Of a DNA stretch of 35,289 nt, positions 1 to 6,924 are shown piece by piece. The position numbers and the translations under genes are program-made. Numbering within the stretch: position 1 is the first letter of the stretch; every line of letters begins with the position of its first letter. The notes beneath the pieces are model-generated. The model saw only the letters and a list, made by a program, of their open reading frames with translations. It was not told where the DNA came from and searched no databases. The DNA comes from a virus. Where the stretch lies: the IMG/VR virus record IMGVR_UViG_3300009705_000053, positions 1-35,289 of that record; one strand, given 5' to 3'.

Positions 1-432
1 ATAGGTCATCATACAATCCTTCCTGTAGAGGTTCTCTTCCACCCAAGACGCATCAATAGGTTTATGAAAAACGCTATCCGCATCCACAAAAATGATCCCA
101 TCATATTCCCCCCCCGCCCCCAGAACCAAATCAGTATGGGCGAAAACCTTGTAGCAGAATCGAACCGCATCGAAGCGGAATGCCTTCAGCCGCTGCCCCT
201 TTCTGTTTTTTTTGATGACGCTCGCTGGATCTCGATGTCTATTTCTTGCGACGAAATCCCTACATTGCGGGACATCATTCATCAGGTTCACGGTCTTTCC
301 TTTGGGAGCAACCCAGTCAGAATCCTCGGTGTAGGTAAAGAGGTCGAAATCCCAGTTGTAGGTCTCGTAGAATTTATGACCATACTCTTTAAAAAGCCTC
401 TGGTTCAATGATGTGACGACTGCAATTTTCAT
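1..432 (-). CDS. Glycosyltransferase-like protein (partial, C-terminus outside window)
   Basis: The frame is open from an ATG at 432 to the window edge, so only the first 144 residues are present. The N-terminus (MKIAVVTSLNQRLFKEYG) followed by an FRFDAVRFCYK segment and then IIFVDADSVF resembles GT-A fold glycosyltransferases, in which the DxD (here DAD) binds the metal and nucleotide-sugar. The likely role is sugar transfer to phage DNA, a virion protein or a host glycan; the acceptor cannot be told. The start overlaps the stop of the upstream gene as ATGA, implying translational coupling. The plus-strand open frame across the same DNA is a shadow. The family call rests on the DxD motif and overall pattern only. 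Confidence 0.6.
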   Translation of the reverse strand, partial: MKIAVVTSLNQRLFKEYGHKFYETYNWDFDLFTYTEDSDWVAPKGKTVNLMNDVPQCRDFVARNRHRDPASVIKKNRKGQRLKAFRFDAVRFCYKVFAHTDLVLGAGGEYDGIIFVDADSVFHKPIDASWVEENLYRKDCMMTY

Positions 433-857
433 CTTCTGCGTTTCGGTATCTTTTCGTGTGGTATATGCGTTGCTCGTTTGATGATCTGTCGATCTCTCGT
501 TGAATTAATCAGGTATCCCTCAATTGCATCAAACCCATTCTCTCTTGCCCAGAGAACCCGCTTGTGACCGACATGTACATACATGCCCTCAATAATCTTG
601 CCGTCTTTATCTAGGTTGGTGTTCTCGGGGTTGTTTGGCTCGACCTCGACACGCCTCCTGACCCACTTGTGGTCATGTGTGGAGACCGCAATAGGAAACA
701 GCATACCTGCGACACGAAAGCTTTCATCATAACCAAATCTTTCCATTCGAACACGGAGCCACTTGTCCGAAGGAAGAAACCGCAGTTCATCGACCCTGAA
801 TGCGCGGACGCACAGCCCAATGTCCTTGGGATATTCCTTGGCCCGAAGTATCTTCAT
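429..857 (-). CDS. ParB-like domain hypothetical protein
   Basis: A 142-residue soluble protein. The stretch YVHVGHKRVLWARENGFDAIEGYLI (given in pieces: YVHVGHKRVLWA at about 92-103, then RENGFDAIEGYL) matches the pattern of ParB/Srx-type folds, where a G-H-[KR]-R segment sits in the nucleotide-binding box and is followed by a helix and a beta strand. The C-terminus is very basic (KIPKRRR), which suggests nucleic-acid contact. It sits between a cupin gene and a glycosyltransferase gene, overlapping both by ATGA. The biochemical role (CTPase, nuclease or DNA binding) cannot be decided from sequence alone. Confidence 0.6.
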   Translation of the reverse strand: MKILRAKEYPKDIGLCVRAFRVDELRFLPSDKWLRVRMERFGYDESFRVAGMLFPIAVSTHDHKWVRRRVEVEPNNPENTNLDKDGKIIEGMYVHVGHKRVLWARENGFDAIEGYLINSTRDRQIIKRATHIPHEKIPKRRR

Positions 858-1219
858 GTGGGGTCTGCGGGCGACTCCCCACCGGAGACTTGCCTTTGGA
901 TGTCGTTGTGTTCCATTTCAGACCAATAAAGCTCAAACGCCAACCCATCTTCAATACCAATAAACTGGTGGTAAAGTCCCGGCTTTACGGCAGTGAAGTC
1001 GCCGGGGCCAAGAAGGGTCTCATCAATCAGACCCTGTTCCTTTTGCCAGACACGAACCAACATCTCGCCGCTCACCACATAGAACCCATTGCTCTTAGTC
1101 TGGTGCTTGTGTTCGCTGCACTGGTATCCCGCATTGAAATCAATGCGATGGAATTCCAGCGTGGAGTTTTTGTAGATTTCCTCGGTTTTACCCCAGACCT
1201 TGCCTTGAATGTTACTCAT
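854..1219 (-). CDS. Small cupin-domain protein
   Basis: A 121-residue single-domain cupin. Motif 1 is visible as EHKHQTKSNGFYVVSGE (H37 and H39, E52 region) and motif 2 as GPGDFTAVKPGLYHQFIG (His84), the usual metal-binding set of mannose-6-phosphate-isomerase-like cupins. It probably binds a divalent metal and may act on a sugar or small ligand, in line with the glycosyltransferase two genes downstream. Start and stop overlap the neighbours by ATGA (1216-1219 and 854-857), so this looks like one operon. The substrate is unknown. Confidence 0.8.
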   Translation of the reverse strand: MSNIQGKVWGKTEEIYKNSTLEFHRIDFNAGYQCSEHKHQTKSNGFYVVSGEMLVRVWQKEQGLIDETLLGPGDFTAVKPGLYHQFIGIEDGLAFELYWSEMEHNDIQRQVSGGESPADPT

Positions 1220-1392
1220 ATTTCATCACCTTCTTCATATGCATCTTGACCCGGTGTTCCACAAAAGGGGCAGAATATCGGTTCAGTTTCTTCGTATTCG
1301 TCATTCTCAACGTCATACATTGTGTAGGTATAGTCATACCACTCAAGTGTGTATGTGTTCTTGCAGGAATGGCATGTTGATTCTATGTTCAT
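1216..1392 (-). CDS. 58-residue zinc-ribbon-like protein
   Basis: A short gene starting MNIESTCHSCKNTYTLEW and ending EEGDEI. It has two Cys pairs, CHSC near residue 7 and CPFCG near residue 42, the knuckles of a small zinc ribbon, separated by an acidic and aromatic segment. The stop overlaps the cupin start by ATGA. Phages carry many such small zinc ribbons, mostly of unknown role and often binding protein or nucleic acid. Support is the clean frame, the Cys pairs and the coupled spacing. Confidence 0.7.
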   Translation of the reverse strand: MNIESTCHSCKNTYTLEWYDYTYTMYDVENDEYEETEPIFCPFCGTPGQDAYEEGDEI

Positions 1393-1436
1393 ATTATGAA
1401 TTAGATTACGGAATAATGGTTAGTGATTTAAGTTTT

Positions 1437-1544
1437 TTATTTGATATATTTCTCATAGAAGTAAAAGATGATGGCGCCTACCACCAAAAGCGCCATGCTC
1501 TGGTAAAGCATGTTCTCTACGATTTCTTCCTTCTTTTCACTCAT
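1437..1544 (-). CDS. 35-residue single-span membrane protein
   Basis: The product starts MSEKKEEIVENMLYQSM, has one hydrophobic span (ALLVVGAIIFYFY) and ends EKYIK, so it has a charged amphipathic head and one membrane helix. An upstream in-frame start at 1622 would overlap the ribonucleotide reductase gene by over 50 bases; the internal ATG at 1544 leaves a normal 25-base gap and is preferred. The function is unknown; small membrane proteins in this position may modify the host membrane. Confidence 0.5.
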   Translation of the reverse strand: MSEKKEEIVENMLYQSMALLVVGAIIFYFYEKYIK

Positions 1545-1569
1545 GTCAGTGATTTTAGTATATATCTCA

Positions 1570-3546
1570 TTACCGAACCGGACAGGCTCCCCCTTCACAT
1601 TCGACACCCTCAAGCATTTCATTAGAGGACTGGATGCGGGTTAGTGGTTTTACCTTTTTAATCAACTTGGTATATGTAGCCTCGTCAATCTCCTGATAGG
1701 GGGGCTGAACGAATCCATGATCCGAGTGCAGGAGGAATGAAACCGACTTGATATGATTCTTATAGTTCTTGGAAAGCCACTCTCGGATCTCTGAGAGTTC
1801 TTCGTTGCGGTAATACACCGTGCAAGAGACCGCATTGTCTGCCCATTCGGACTGGATCGTCTTAACCATCTCCAACTGGTCAATTGCACTGCTATCCTTG
1901 GCAAGGATAGCGCCTTCATCGAACTTACATGGAAACTCTACGACCACGGTGTCATGGTTCTCGGTTCCATCGAAGTTTTTGGCGAACTCAGTATGGTATC
2001 CAAGTTCGACACATTGCCCGACCAGTAAATCATTTGAAGACATCCGAATGCGTCGAATGAAGTGTCGCGAGAACCCCGGATGGACACCGGGAGTAGACCC
2101 AGCGAGAATACTCAGGGTTCCAGATGGTTTGACAGTAGTCAACTTGATGGACCGGGGCCAACCCATCTTCTCGGAATATTGCTTATCGAACTCACGAATT
2201 TTGGTGTAGGTGTAGTCGAGCCATCCCAATTTATCCTCCGATTGACATATGCCGGTCACTCCCAGACCAATCCTCATGTTCTTATGAACGATCTTATTGG
2301 TCTCCTCATGGATGAATGGAAGACTACAAATCGCCTTCTGGGTCTTGTAGAGCAATTGGGCACACTCATACATCTCTCCCTTGGACTCGATGTTGTTAAG
2401 GTGAAGCTCTGAAAGGTTACAACATTCGTAATTGGCAAGACTTATCTCACCGCAAGGGTTCGTGCCCACCACATTGTCTTTGCTGGCAGGATAGAAATCA
2501 CTAAACCTCATCAAGCCGTCTTTTCTACGACCATATTTCTCACTCAGCGGGAGATTAAAAAGACCGTAAGGTTCTCCATTTCCCTCATATCCTTCCCAGA
2601 GAGCTTCACTGGTGTGTTCATAATCATCGCAGTAGATGGTGTTATTGGACATTGCCCGGTGGTTGGGGACACCCCCAAGATCCCATCGCTTTGCCCGCAG
2701 GAACAGAAAGTCGTCAGGGTCGCCAAGGGCTATTTCTGCACTTCTGCGAACATTGCCCGCCACGACAATTGAGCCAATGATGTTGCAGATATCCAGAACG
2801 TCCAAGGACCGAAGCTTCTTCCCTTCACGCCCCCGTAGCACATCACACATCTTTGCGATCCCACCCATGAGAATCGCGGGTCCTGAAGCGGTCCCCCCGA
2901 ATCCGCGAATAGCAGTCCCTGCCCCACGAACCAGAATTGTGGAGTATGAGAACCCTTTGCCGCTCACGAAGAAGGCATCGAGGGTCTTCTCCAGAAGCCT
3001 GACCCACCCTTCACGGGAATCTGGGACAATGAAGTCTGCGTCGTTGGTCGCCTTCCCCTCCCTTTCATCATGAATAATCTCCACCCCGCTCTTGATGCGG
3101 GGGAGTTCATGGACATCTTCCCGGCGCACAGAAAATCCAACACCACCACCCAACATGAGGTTCTCAAAGAGGAAAGGGAACGCTTTAGGCTCGTTCATTT
3201 TAACCATCCAACAGTTCAGAAGGCTGTTGGCCCCGAAGAGGTCAACTGTTGGTGTGCCGAGTTGCCAGAGCATCCTCCCGGCAAAATTGCATTTCAAATT
3301 GAAAATTAAATCGAAAAGCCGCTCGGCCTCTTTTTGGGTGTAGTTCGCCCCAATCTTCTGCGCCCCATTGATGCACCTTCGAATGGTGTCATGCCACTCC
3401 TCGGATGTGCCATCTTCCCTTTGTCTGGAATATGTCCGCTTGTAAACGATGTATCCAAGTCCCGAAAATCCCCAAGGTGGTTCTTTGTCTGCATAGGTGG
3501 CGGCAAATTCTTGGGAGATGATGGTATTGGTGTCTTTTTCGCTCAT
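1570..3546 (-). CDS. nrdJ: Adenosylcobalamin-dependent (class II) ribonucleotide reductase
   Basis: A 658-residue monomeric-type class II reductase that converts ribonucleotides (probably triphosphates) to deoxyribonucleotides using a B12-generated thiyl radical. It resembles Lactobacillus leichmannii RTPR. Visible residues: Cys112 (NCWMV), the finger-loop motif NPCGEISL with Cys365 and Glu367, and Cys376 in ECCNL, matching the catalytic C119/C408/E410/C419 set. The C-terminal CEGGACPVR is the swinging dithiol tail seen in RTPR (CEGGACPIK). The family is usually near 740 residues, so this is a compact form. No B12 riboswitch was seen upstream. With dCMP deaminase and dUTPase it forms the nucleotide-supply set. 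The ATG at 3546 diverges from the plus-strand gene at 3618. Confidence 0.95.
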   Translation of the reverse strand: MSEKDTNTIISQEFAATYADKEPPWGFSGLGYIVYKRTYSRQREDGTSEEWHDTIRRCINGAQKIGANYTQKEAERLFDLIFNLKCNFAGRMLWQLGTPTVDLFGANSLLNCWMVKMNEPKAFPFLFENLMLGGGVGFSVRREDVHELPRIKSGVEIIHDEREGKATNDADFIVPDSREGWVRLLEKTLDAFFVSGKGFSYSTILVRGAGTAIRGFGGTASGPAILMGGIAKMCDVLRGREGKKLRSLDVLDICNIIGSIVVAGNVRRSAEIALGDPDDFLFLRAKRWDLGGVPNHRAMSNNTIYCDDYEHTSEALWEGYEGNGEPYGLFNLPLSEKYGRRKDGLMRFSDFYPASKDNVVGTNPCGEISLANYECCNLSELHLNNIESKGEMYECAQLLYKTQKAICSLPFIHEETNKIVHKNMRIGLGVTGICQSEDKLGWLDYTYTKIREFDKQYSEKMGWPRSIKLTTVKPSGTLSILAGSTPGVHPGFSRHFIRRIRMSSNDLLVGQCVELGYHTEFAKNFDGTENHDTVVVEFPCKFDEGAILAKDSSAIDQLEMVKTIQSEWADNAVSCTVYYRNEELSEIREWLSKNYKNHIKSVSFLLHSDHGFVQPPYQEIDEATYTKLIKKVKPLTRIQSSNEMLEGVECEGGACPVR

Positions 3547-3582
3547 ATGGGGCTTTTCTTTCTGTTGTATCTATGGTTTCTA

Positions 3583-3611
3583 TTGACAGGAATCGAGTCT
3601 TCTGACAATCT
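3583..3611 (+). promoter_or_regulatory. Sigma70-like promoter for the plus-strand methyltransferase gene
   Basis: A perfect -35 TTGACA at 3583-3588 is followed after 17 bases by CAATCT at 3606-3611, a weak -10. The ATG at 3618 lies six bases past the -10, so transcription would begin at or next to the start codon. It is the only clear promoter on the plus strand, and it serves the only plus-strand gene. Confidence 0.5.
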
Positions 3612-3617
3612 AAAAGC

Positions 3618-4097
3618 ATGGCAAACAAAGCATATCTCACGGCAATTTCGCGAAAGAAACTCTCTGGACCGATGCAATGGCTCATGAATAACAGACTCAT
3701 CCCAATGTGTCAAGAGGGGAAGAGGAAGCTGGATTACGGGTGCGGGCGAGGAACTGACGCCGAACAGCTCGACATGATGAAGTATGACCCGCATTACTTC
3801 CCGGACACCCCCCTCACTCCCGGCTTTTACTATTGCGTGACATGCAATTACGTCCTGAACGTCATACCCGAGAAAGAGGAGCGGGGGAAGGTTCTTTCTG
3901 CGCTGAAAGAATTGGGCAGCAACCGGGTGGGATCGGTCTACGTGTCAGTCCGAAACGACAAAAAGAGTCTTAATGGGTGGACCACCCGCGACACATGGCA
4001 GGGTTTAATCGAGGATAGCGAATTGGCCGAAGCCGGATTCGAGAAGATCTACACGAACTCAAACTTCAGAATGTTCCGATGGAGTATCACCACTTGA
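3618..4097 (+). CDS. SAM-dependent methyltransferase-like protein
   Basis: A 159-residue protein and the only convincing plus-strand gene. RKLDYGCGRGTDAEQLD (from about residue 36) is a class I methyltransferase SAM-binding loop, and YDPHYFPDTPLTPG followed by CNYVLNVIPEKEER matches the pattern of the methyltransferase domain in DNA-phosphorothioation-associated putative methyltransferases and related phage proteins. The first motifs are complete, but the domain is short and no target-recognition region is seen, so the substrate is unknown. Its 3' end overlaps the convergent gene ending at 4087 by 11 bases. Opposite orientation and an own promoter suggest a late insertion (moron-like). Confidence 0.7.
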   Translation: MANKAYLTAISRKKLSGPMQWLMNNRLIPMCQEGKRKLDYGCGRGTDAEQLDMMKYDPHYFPDTPLTPGFYYCVTCNYVLNVIPEKEERGKVLSALKELGSNRVGSVYVSVRNDKKSLNGWTTRDTWQGLIEDSELAEAGFEKIYTNSNFRMFRWSITT

Positions 4098-4389
4098 CCT
4101 TGTCTGACCAATATGCTGCGCTCATCTTACCTTTTGCAATGTTCTTGCGATGCCGCGCCTTGAAGCTTTTCCTCCTAGCCGCACTAGCATCGCTTTCCCC
4201 TTCCTTCTTGGGGCTACCGTCCACTCCTTGCTCCCCAAATCGAATCGTCTTCACATCGTCACCGCTTTTCGCAACGACAATATGGCTCTTTGTAGGGTGG
4301 CTGGGTGTCGCCTTGGGCTTGTTGTAGCCACTTACCCCCGCCCGCTCTAATCGCGAATCCTCTTCGATGAAGGCACTGAATGATTTCAT
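4087..4389 (-). CDS. Small basic phage protein with capsid-targeting-like N-terminus
   Basis: A 100-residue protein of a type common in marine T4-like phages: a middle NKPKATPSHPTKSHIVVAK segment, then RFGEQGVDGSPKKEGES, and a basic ARRKSFKARHRKNIAKGKMS tail ending AAYWSDKVKW. The N-terminus MKSFSAFIEED resembles the T4 internal-protein capsid-targeting peptide MKTYQEFIAEA, with a possible prohead-protease cut after IEE. I infer a protein carried inside the head, where the basic tail could bind DNA. It is convergent with the plus-strand methyltransferase, overlapping by 11 bases, and begins a run of similar genes up to 15.4 kb. Confidence 0.75.
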   Translation of the reverse strand: MKSFSAFIEEDSRLERAGVSGYNKPKATPSHPTKSHIVVAKSGDDVKTIRFGEQGVDGSPKKEGESDASAARRKSFKARHRKNIAKGKMSAAYWSDKVKW

Positions 4390-4447
4390 TTCTTGAAAGA
4401 CACAATCTTTTAAAGAACAGTCCTTTTATAAAGAATTGGCTAGATGA

Positions 4448-5830
4448 CTAAACTTCTTCAACTTTACCTTTTAAAACTAAAGGGCGTGTAACTGAATTCC
4501 AATCTTTCAACTTGTTGCTGAAGAAAGGCTTTCCTCCTTCTTTTCTATTGACGGCTAAAGTTACGTGTTTTATATCATTTTTACTTGGAACAGGCGAAAC
4601 AACTCCAACCGCCATAACTAAATCATCTTTAGCAAATGTTTTTACAGTTAAAGGCGCTTCATCTCCTACCATATTTTCAGCAGGACCGCCGTCTGCATCT
4701 CCCATATTTATTGTCATATGGTGAGCGATAACTTCCCATCCTTCTGGAATGTCATCTTTAAATCTAGAAACTAACTTATCTCTGGACGCTTTGTCTAAAA
4801 CAAGTGCTGTGTAACTCATAACCTTTGCGGCTTCTTCCATGCCCCATGCGGGACGCTTCTTCATGGACCGCTCACGTTCGATCTTATCGAAGCGGACTGC
4901 CAGCTCATAACTTCCATCATAGTTGGTAGCATTAGCAAAATCAGCCAGAGCGACCGCACGTTTCTTGGTGGGGGCATCCTCAATCACGGTCCCCTCATTG
5001 TCAATTACGACCCACCGCATACGGCGCCCGAGGGCGCGGTGTAATGTCCCTGTCACCACTTCCATTTTAGTGGCGGAAAACGCCTTTGCGGCTTCTTCCA
5101 AATCATCATCGTCGTCGTCGTCCTGTTTAAGTTCCTCCTCCTCTGGGACATCCTTTTTCTTTCGCTTCCCGAAGGGCATTGGACGACCCTCAATAGACCC
5201 TGCCACAGTGGTCTCCTTCTTGAGGCTCGCCTCGGTGACAAAAATGGTGGTGCCAGTATCATGATGGTAGACCGGAAACACAGGGGTCCCGAAGATGCTA
5301 CCGACCGGCTTGCTATCGGTAGCGGACACCTTGGTGTCTTTGTAGGCAAGCAAATCTCCCGTAATGGGAAGTGCAACATCCTCAGCTAACACGTAGTCTC
5401 CAACTTCAATCACTCCATGCTCGCCCATCCCATCAACCACGCCATCTTCATTCAGCCAAGCATTAAACATGAGAGGACTCTCCCGAAGGTCGTCCATTGA
5501 AAGATCTACACCACATGACTCGGAGATGACTTTCAGGATACTGTCATCACTCAGCCCGGTGTTCTCCTTGATCAACCAAAACGCCGATAGGTATCTTGCG
5601 ATTGTGGTTTTGCCCAAGGGGATTTTTCCCAACAGGCGGCGAATATTGAAGACCAGCCGGTGAAAGAGGGTGTATGCACCCTTTTCCTCTTTAGACTCTG
5701 GTCGTTTCAGGCGCACCCCATCCTTATCAACAACACCCTCCTTGAAAGCAGCAGTTTTCTCCCATGGCATTGTGAGTAGCCGAAGGAAACGAAAGGCATA
5801 TGCATTGTCGGCGAAGCTAAGTAGTCCCAT
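4448..5830 (-). CDS. Modular head-type protein with C-terminal 2H phosphoesterase-like domain
   Basis: A 460-residue protein in three parts. Residues 1-150 match a conserved marine T4-like family (FRFLRLLTMPWEKTAAFK, then AYTLFHRLVFNIRRLLGKIP). After an acidic linker with seven Asp, a site LEEA at 244-247 leads into a small module (WVVIDNEGTV, then TKKRAVALADF), and a second MEEA at 331-334 leads into a C-terminal domain. That domain has two HxT motifs, HMTI at 371-374 and HVTL at 422-425, the signature of 2H phosphoesterases, which act on cyclic or 2'-5' phosphates of RNA or nucleotides. The C-terminal coding region is AT-rich (about one third GC on sampled lines against about half nearby). 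The two EEAAK motifs match prohead-protease sites, so the domains may be separated in the capsid. Confidence 0.65.
   Translation of the reverse strand: MGLLSFADNAYAFRFLRLLTMPWEKTAAFKEGVVDKDGVRLKRPESKEEKGAYTLFHRLVFNIRRLLGKIPLGKTTIARYLSAFWLIKENTGLSDDSILKVISESCGVDLSMDDLRESPLMFNAWLNEDGVVDGMGEHGVIEVGDYVLAEDVALPITGDLLAYKDTKVSATDSKPVGSIFGTPVFPVYHHDTGTTIFVTEASLKKETTVAGSIEGRPMPFGKRKKKDVPEEEELKQDDDDDDDLEEAAKAFSATKMEVVTGTLHRALGRRMRWVVIDNEGTVIEDAPTKKRAVALADFANATNYDGSYELAVRFDKIERERSMKKRPAWGMEEAAKVMSYTALVLDKASRDKLVSRFKDDIPEGWEVIAHHMTINMGDADGGPAENMVGDEAPLTVKTFAKDDLVMAVGVVSPVPSKNDIKHVTLAVNRKEGGKPFFSNKLKDWNSVTRPLVLKGKVEEV
4822..5100 (-). repeat. 18-bp direct repeat flanking a protein module at protease-site codons
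   Basis: CCTTTGCGGCTTCTTCCA occurs exactly at 4822-4839 and 5083-5100 (plus-strand reading). Each copy encodes an EEAAK motif in the gene at 4448-5830. The DNA between encodes one small module, and the AT-rich 2H domain starts immediately beyond the first copy. Confidence 0.8.
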
Positions 5831-5831
5831 A

Positions 5832-6200
5832 TTAAATATCCTGTAGTTGTTTTGCTATGGAGAGGTCCATGTTTGCACATCTTTGCTCCTGCGCCGGTAG
5901 ATAATTCAAAAACATTAAAAACGAATTGAGTGGATCGTGTAGGTCATCATCAATTTTGTATCGCAGCATCCGATTGGCGGCTTCTATGTCGAAGACGTTG
6001 TATAGTGTGATGATGTGGTTGAGCACCAACCGAATGTTAATTTTATTTGAGTCTTTGTATTTCCTGAGCAGCCGCAACAAATAAGAGAAGCGGTTTATGT
6101 CGTCATAGAAATCGGTTAAATCCACGCACCGATTGTTCCGATAGTGTTTTGCCGCAAATAGTTCAAAATTTTTGGAAGTGATTTCATCAAACAGCGTCAT
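5832..6200 (-). CDS. Conserved T4-like phage protein of unknown function
   Basis: A 122-residue, largely helical protein (MTLFDEITSKNFELFAAKHY, then DINRFSYLLRLLRKYK, then VLNHIITLYNVFDIEAANRML). This pattern recurs in marine T4-like phages; no enzyme motif is visible. It starts after an AATAAATA box that overlaps the end of the upstream gene and is 6 bases before the ATG, resembling T4 late promoters (TATAAATA). One base separates it from the next gene. Late expression and a structural or assembly role are possible but only inferred. Confidence 0.7.
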   Translation of the reverse strand: MTLFDEITSKNFELFAAKHYRNNRCVDLTDFYDDINRFSYLLRLLRKYKDSNKINIRLVLNHIITLYNVFDIEAANRMLRYKIDDDLHDPLNSFLMFLNYLPAQEQRCANMDLSIAKQLQDI

Positions 6201-6205
6201 TGCTG

Positions 6206-6481
6206 TTATTTATTCTTCCCCTGCAACCCCTTTGAAAGTTCATTAATGGCATCAGCGAGTTTATCAGAACTTTTGACCCACCTGCCGGTCATCTCACTGC
6301 GCTCTTCCTTGCCATCATCCAACATGGTCTTTACCAAGTCGATGTGCCGCTTATTATGATTTGTCGAGGTGCGAATAAAGAGGACAATAATCCCCACCAA
6401 GGAACCAAACATCAACCCAATTATCCCGTAATCTCCCCATGATGTTGGTTCATGGATGGTTGATAGCAGAAACGGGATCAT
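6206..6481 (-). CDS. Small membrane protein, holin-like topology
   Basis: A 91-residue protein with one strong membrane span (GIIGLMFGSLVGIIVLFI, about residues 18-35) followed by a long charged helix (NHNKRHIDLVKTMLDDGKEE) and a Lys-rich end. This is the plan of BhlA/UviB-like small phage membrane proteins, some of which act as holins. The neighbour at 6485-6808 is another membrane protein, so the pair may form a holin/antiholin or an envelope-modifying unit. No endolysin gene is seen in the window, so the lysis role stays a guess. Confidence 0.55.
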   Translation of the reverse strand: MIPFLLSTIHEPTSWGDYGIIGLMFGSLVGIIVLFIRTSTNHNKRHIDLVKTMLDDGKEERSEMTGRWVKSSDKLADAINELSKGLQGKNK

Positions 6482-6484
6482 GTA

Positions 6485-6808
6485 TTAGTTTTTTGTGCCG
6501 CGAAGTCTCACTAAGACCCAGAGCAGATGCAACGTGGTTGTGCTGGTCGCAAAAAACATGATGAACCGAATCCAAGACTGTAGCACAAGGGACCAATTAT
6601 CCAAGGCTCCGGTATGGGCGGCATATGCAAAAGACACGGTGCCAAGACCGATGATACCCTCCCCGATGAGTTGCCATGATATCGCTCGGGAAAGCCTTTG
6701 TGCCGACGACCTCCCTCCTGCATATGCTCCGAAAAACATTGCCGTTACGCAACTCAGGACTACGGTAAGTATCCCAAGAATAAGTATGACTGCTGTAATG
6801 AACTCCAT
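6485..6808 (-). CDS. Multi-span membrane protein
   Basis: A 107-residue protein with three or four hydrophobic spans (FITAVILILGILTVVLSCV, then IGEGIIGLGTVSFAYAA, then SWIRFIMFFATSTTTLHLLWVLV). No family was recognised. An AAGGG ribosome-binding site lies shortly before ATG 6808. It is immediately upstream of the holin-like gene, with a 3-base gap, and is probably expressed with it. A role in lysis or membrane remodelling is plausible but unsupported by any motif. Confidence 0.55.
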   Translation of the reverse strand: MEFITAVILILGILTVVLSCVTAMFFGAYAGGRSSAQRLSRAISWQLIGEGIIGLGTVSFAYAAHTGALDNWSLVLQSWIRFIMFFATSTTTLHLLWVLVRLRGTKN

Positions 6809-6924
6809 TTAACCCTTTTGTTAGTGTTTAAGCTACTGGCTTGTATACCAACCCACCACGATCCTCTGCGCTGGTTGACTTGGCTTCACCCACGGCTCGC
6901 AAAAGCCAATCCCGCAACCGATCA
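6809..6924 (-). other. Gap with an open frame that could extend the upstream gene
   Basis: The 116-base gap after the stop at 6925 contains no promoter or terminator that I can see. On the minus strand one frame stays open to a stop at 6828 and reads protein-like (FNDRLRDWLLRAVGEAKS, then AEDRGGLVYKPVA). It would join the upstream gene if one G were lost from the GGG run at its end. See findings. Confidence 0.35.

Noticed and set aside
64-411. Plus-strand open frame of 115 codons
   Set aside because: It lies opposite the minus-strand glycosyltransferase-like gene, which has a recognisable DxD motif and coupled start; the plus-strand frame has no recognisable features.
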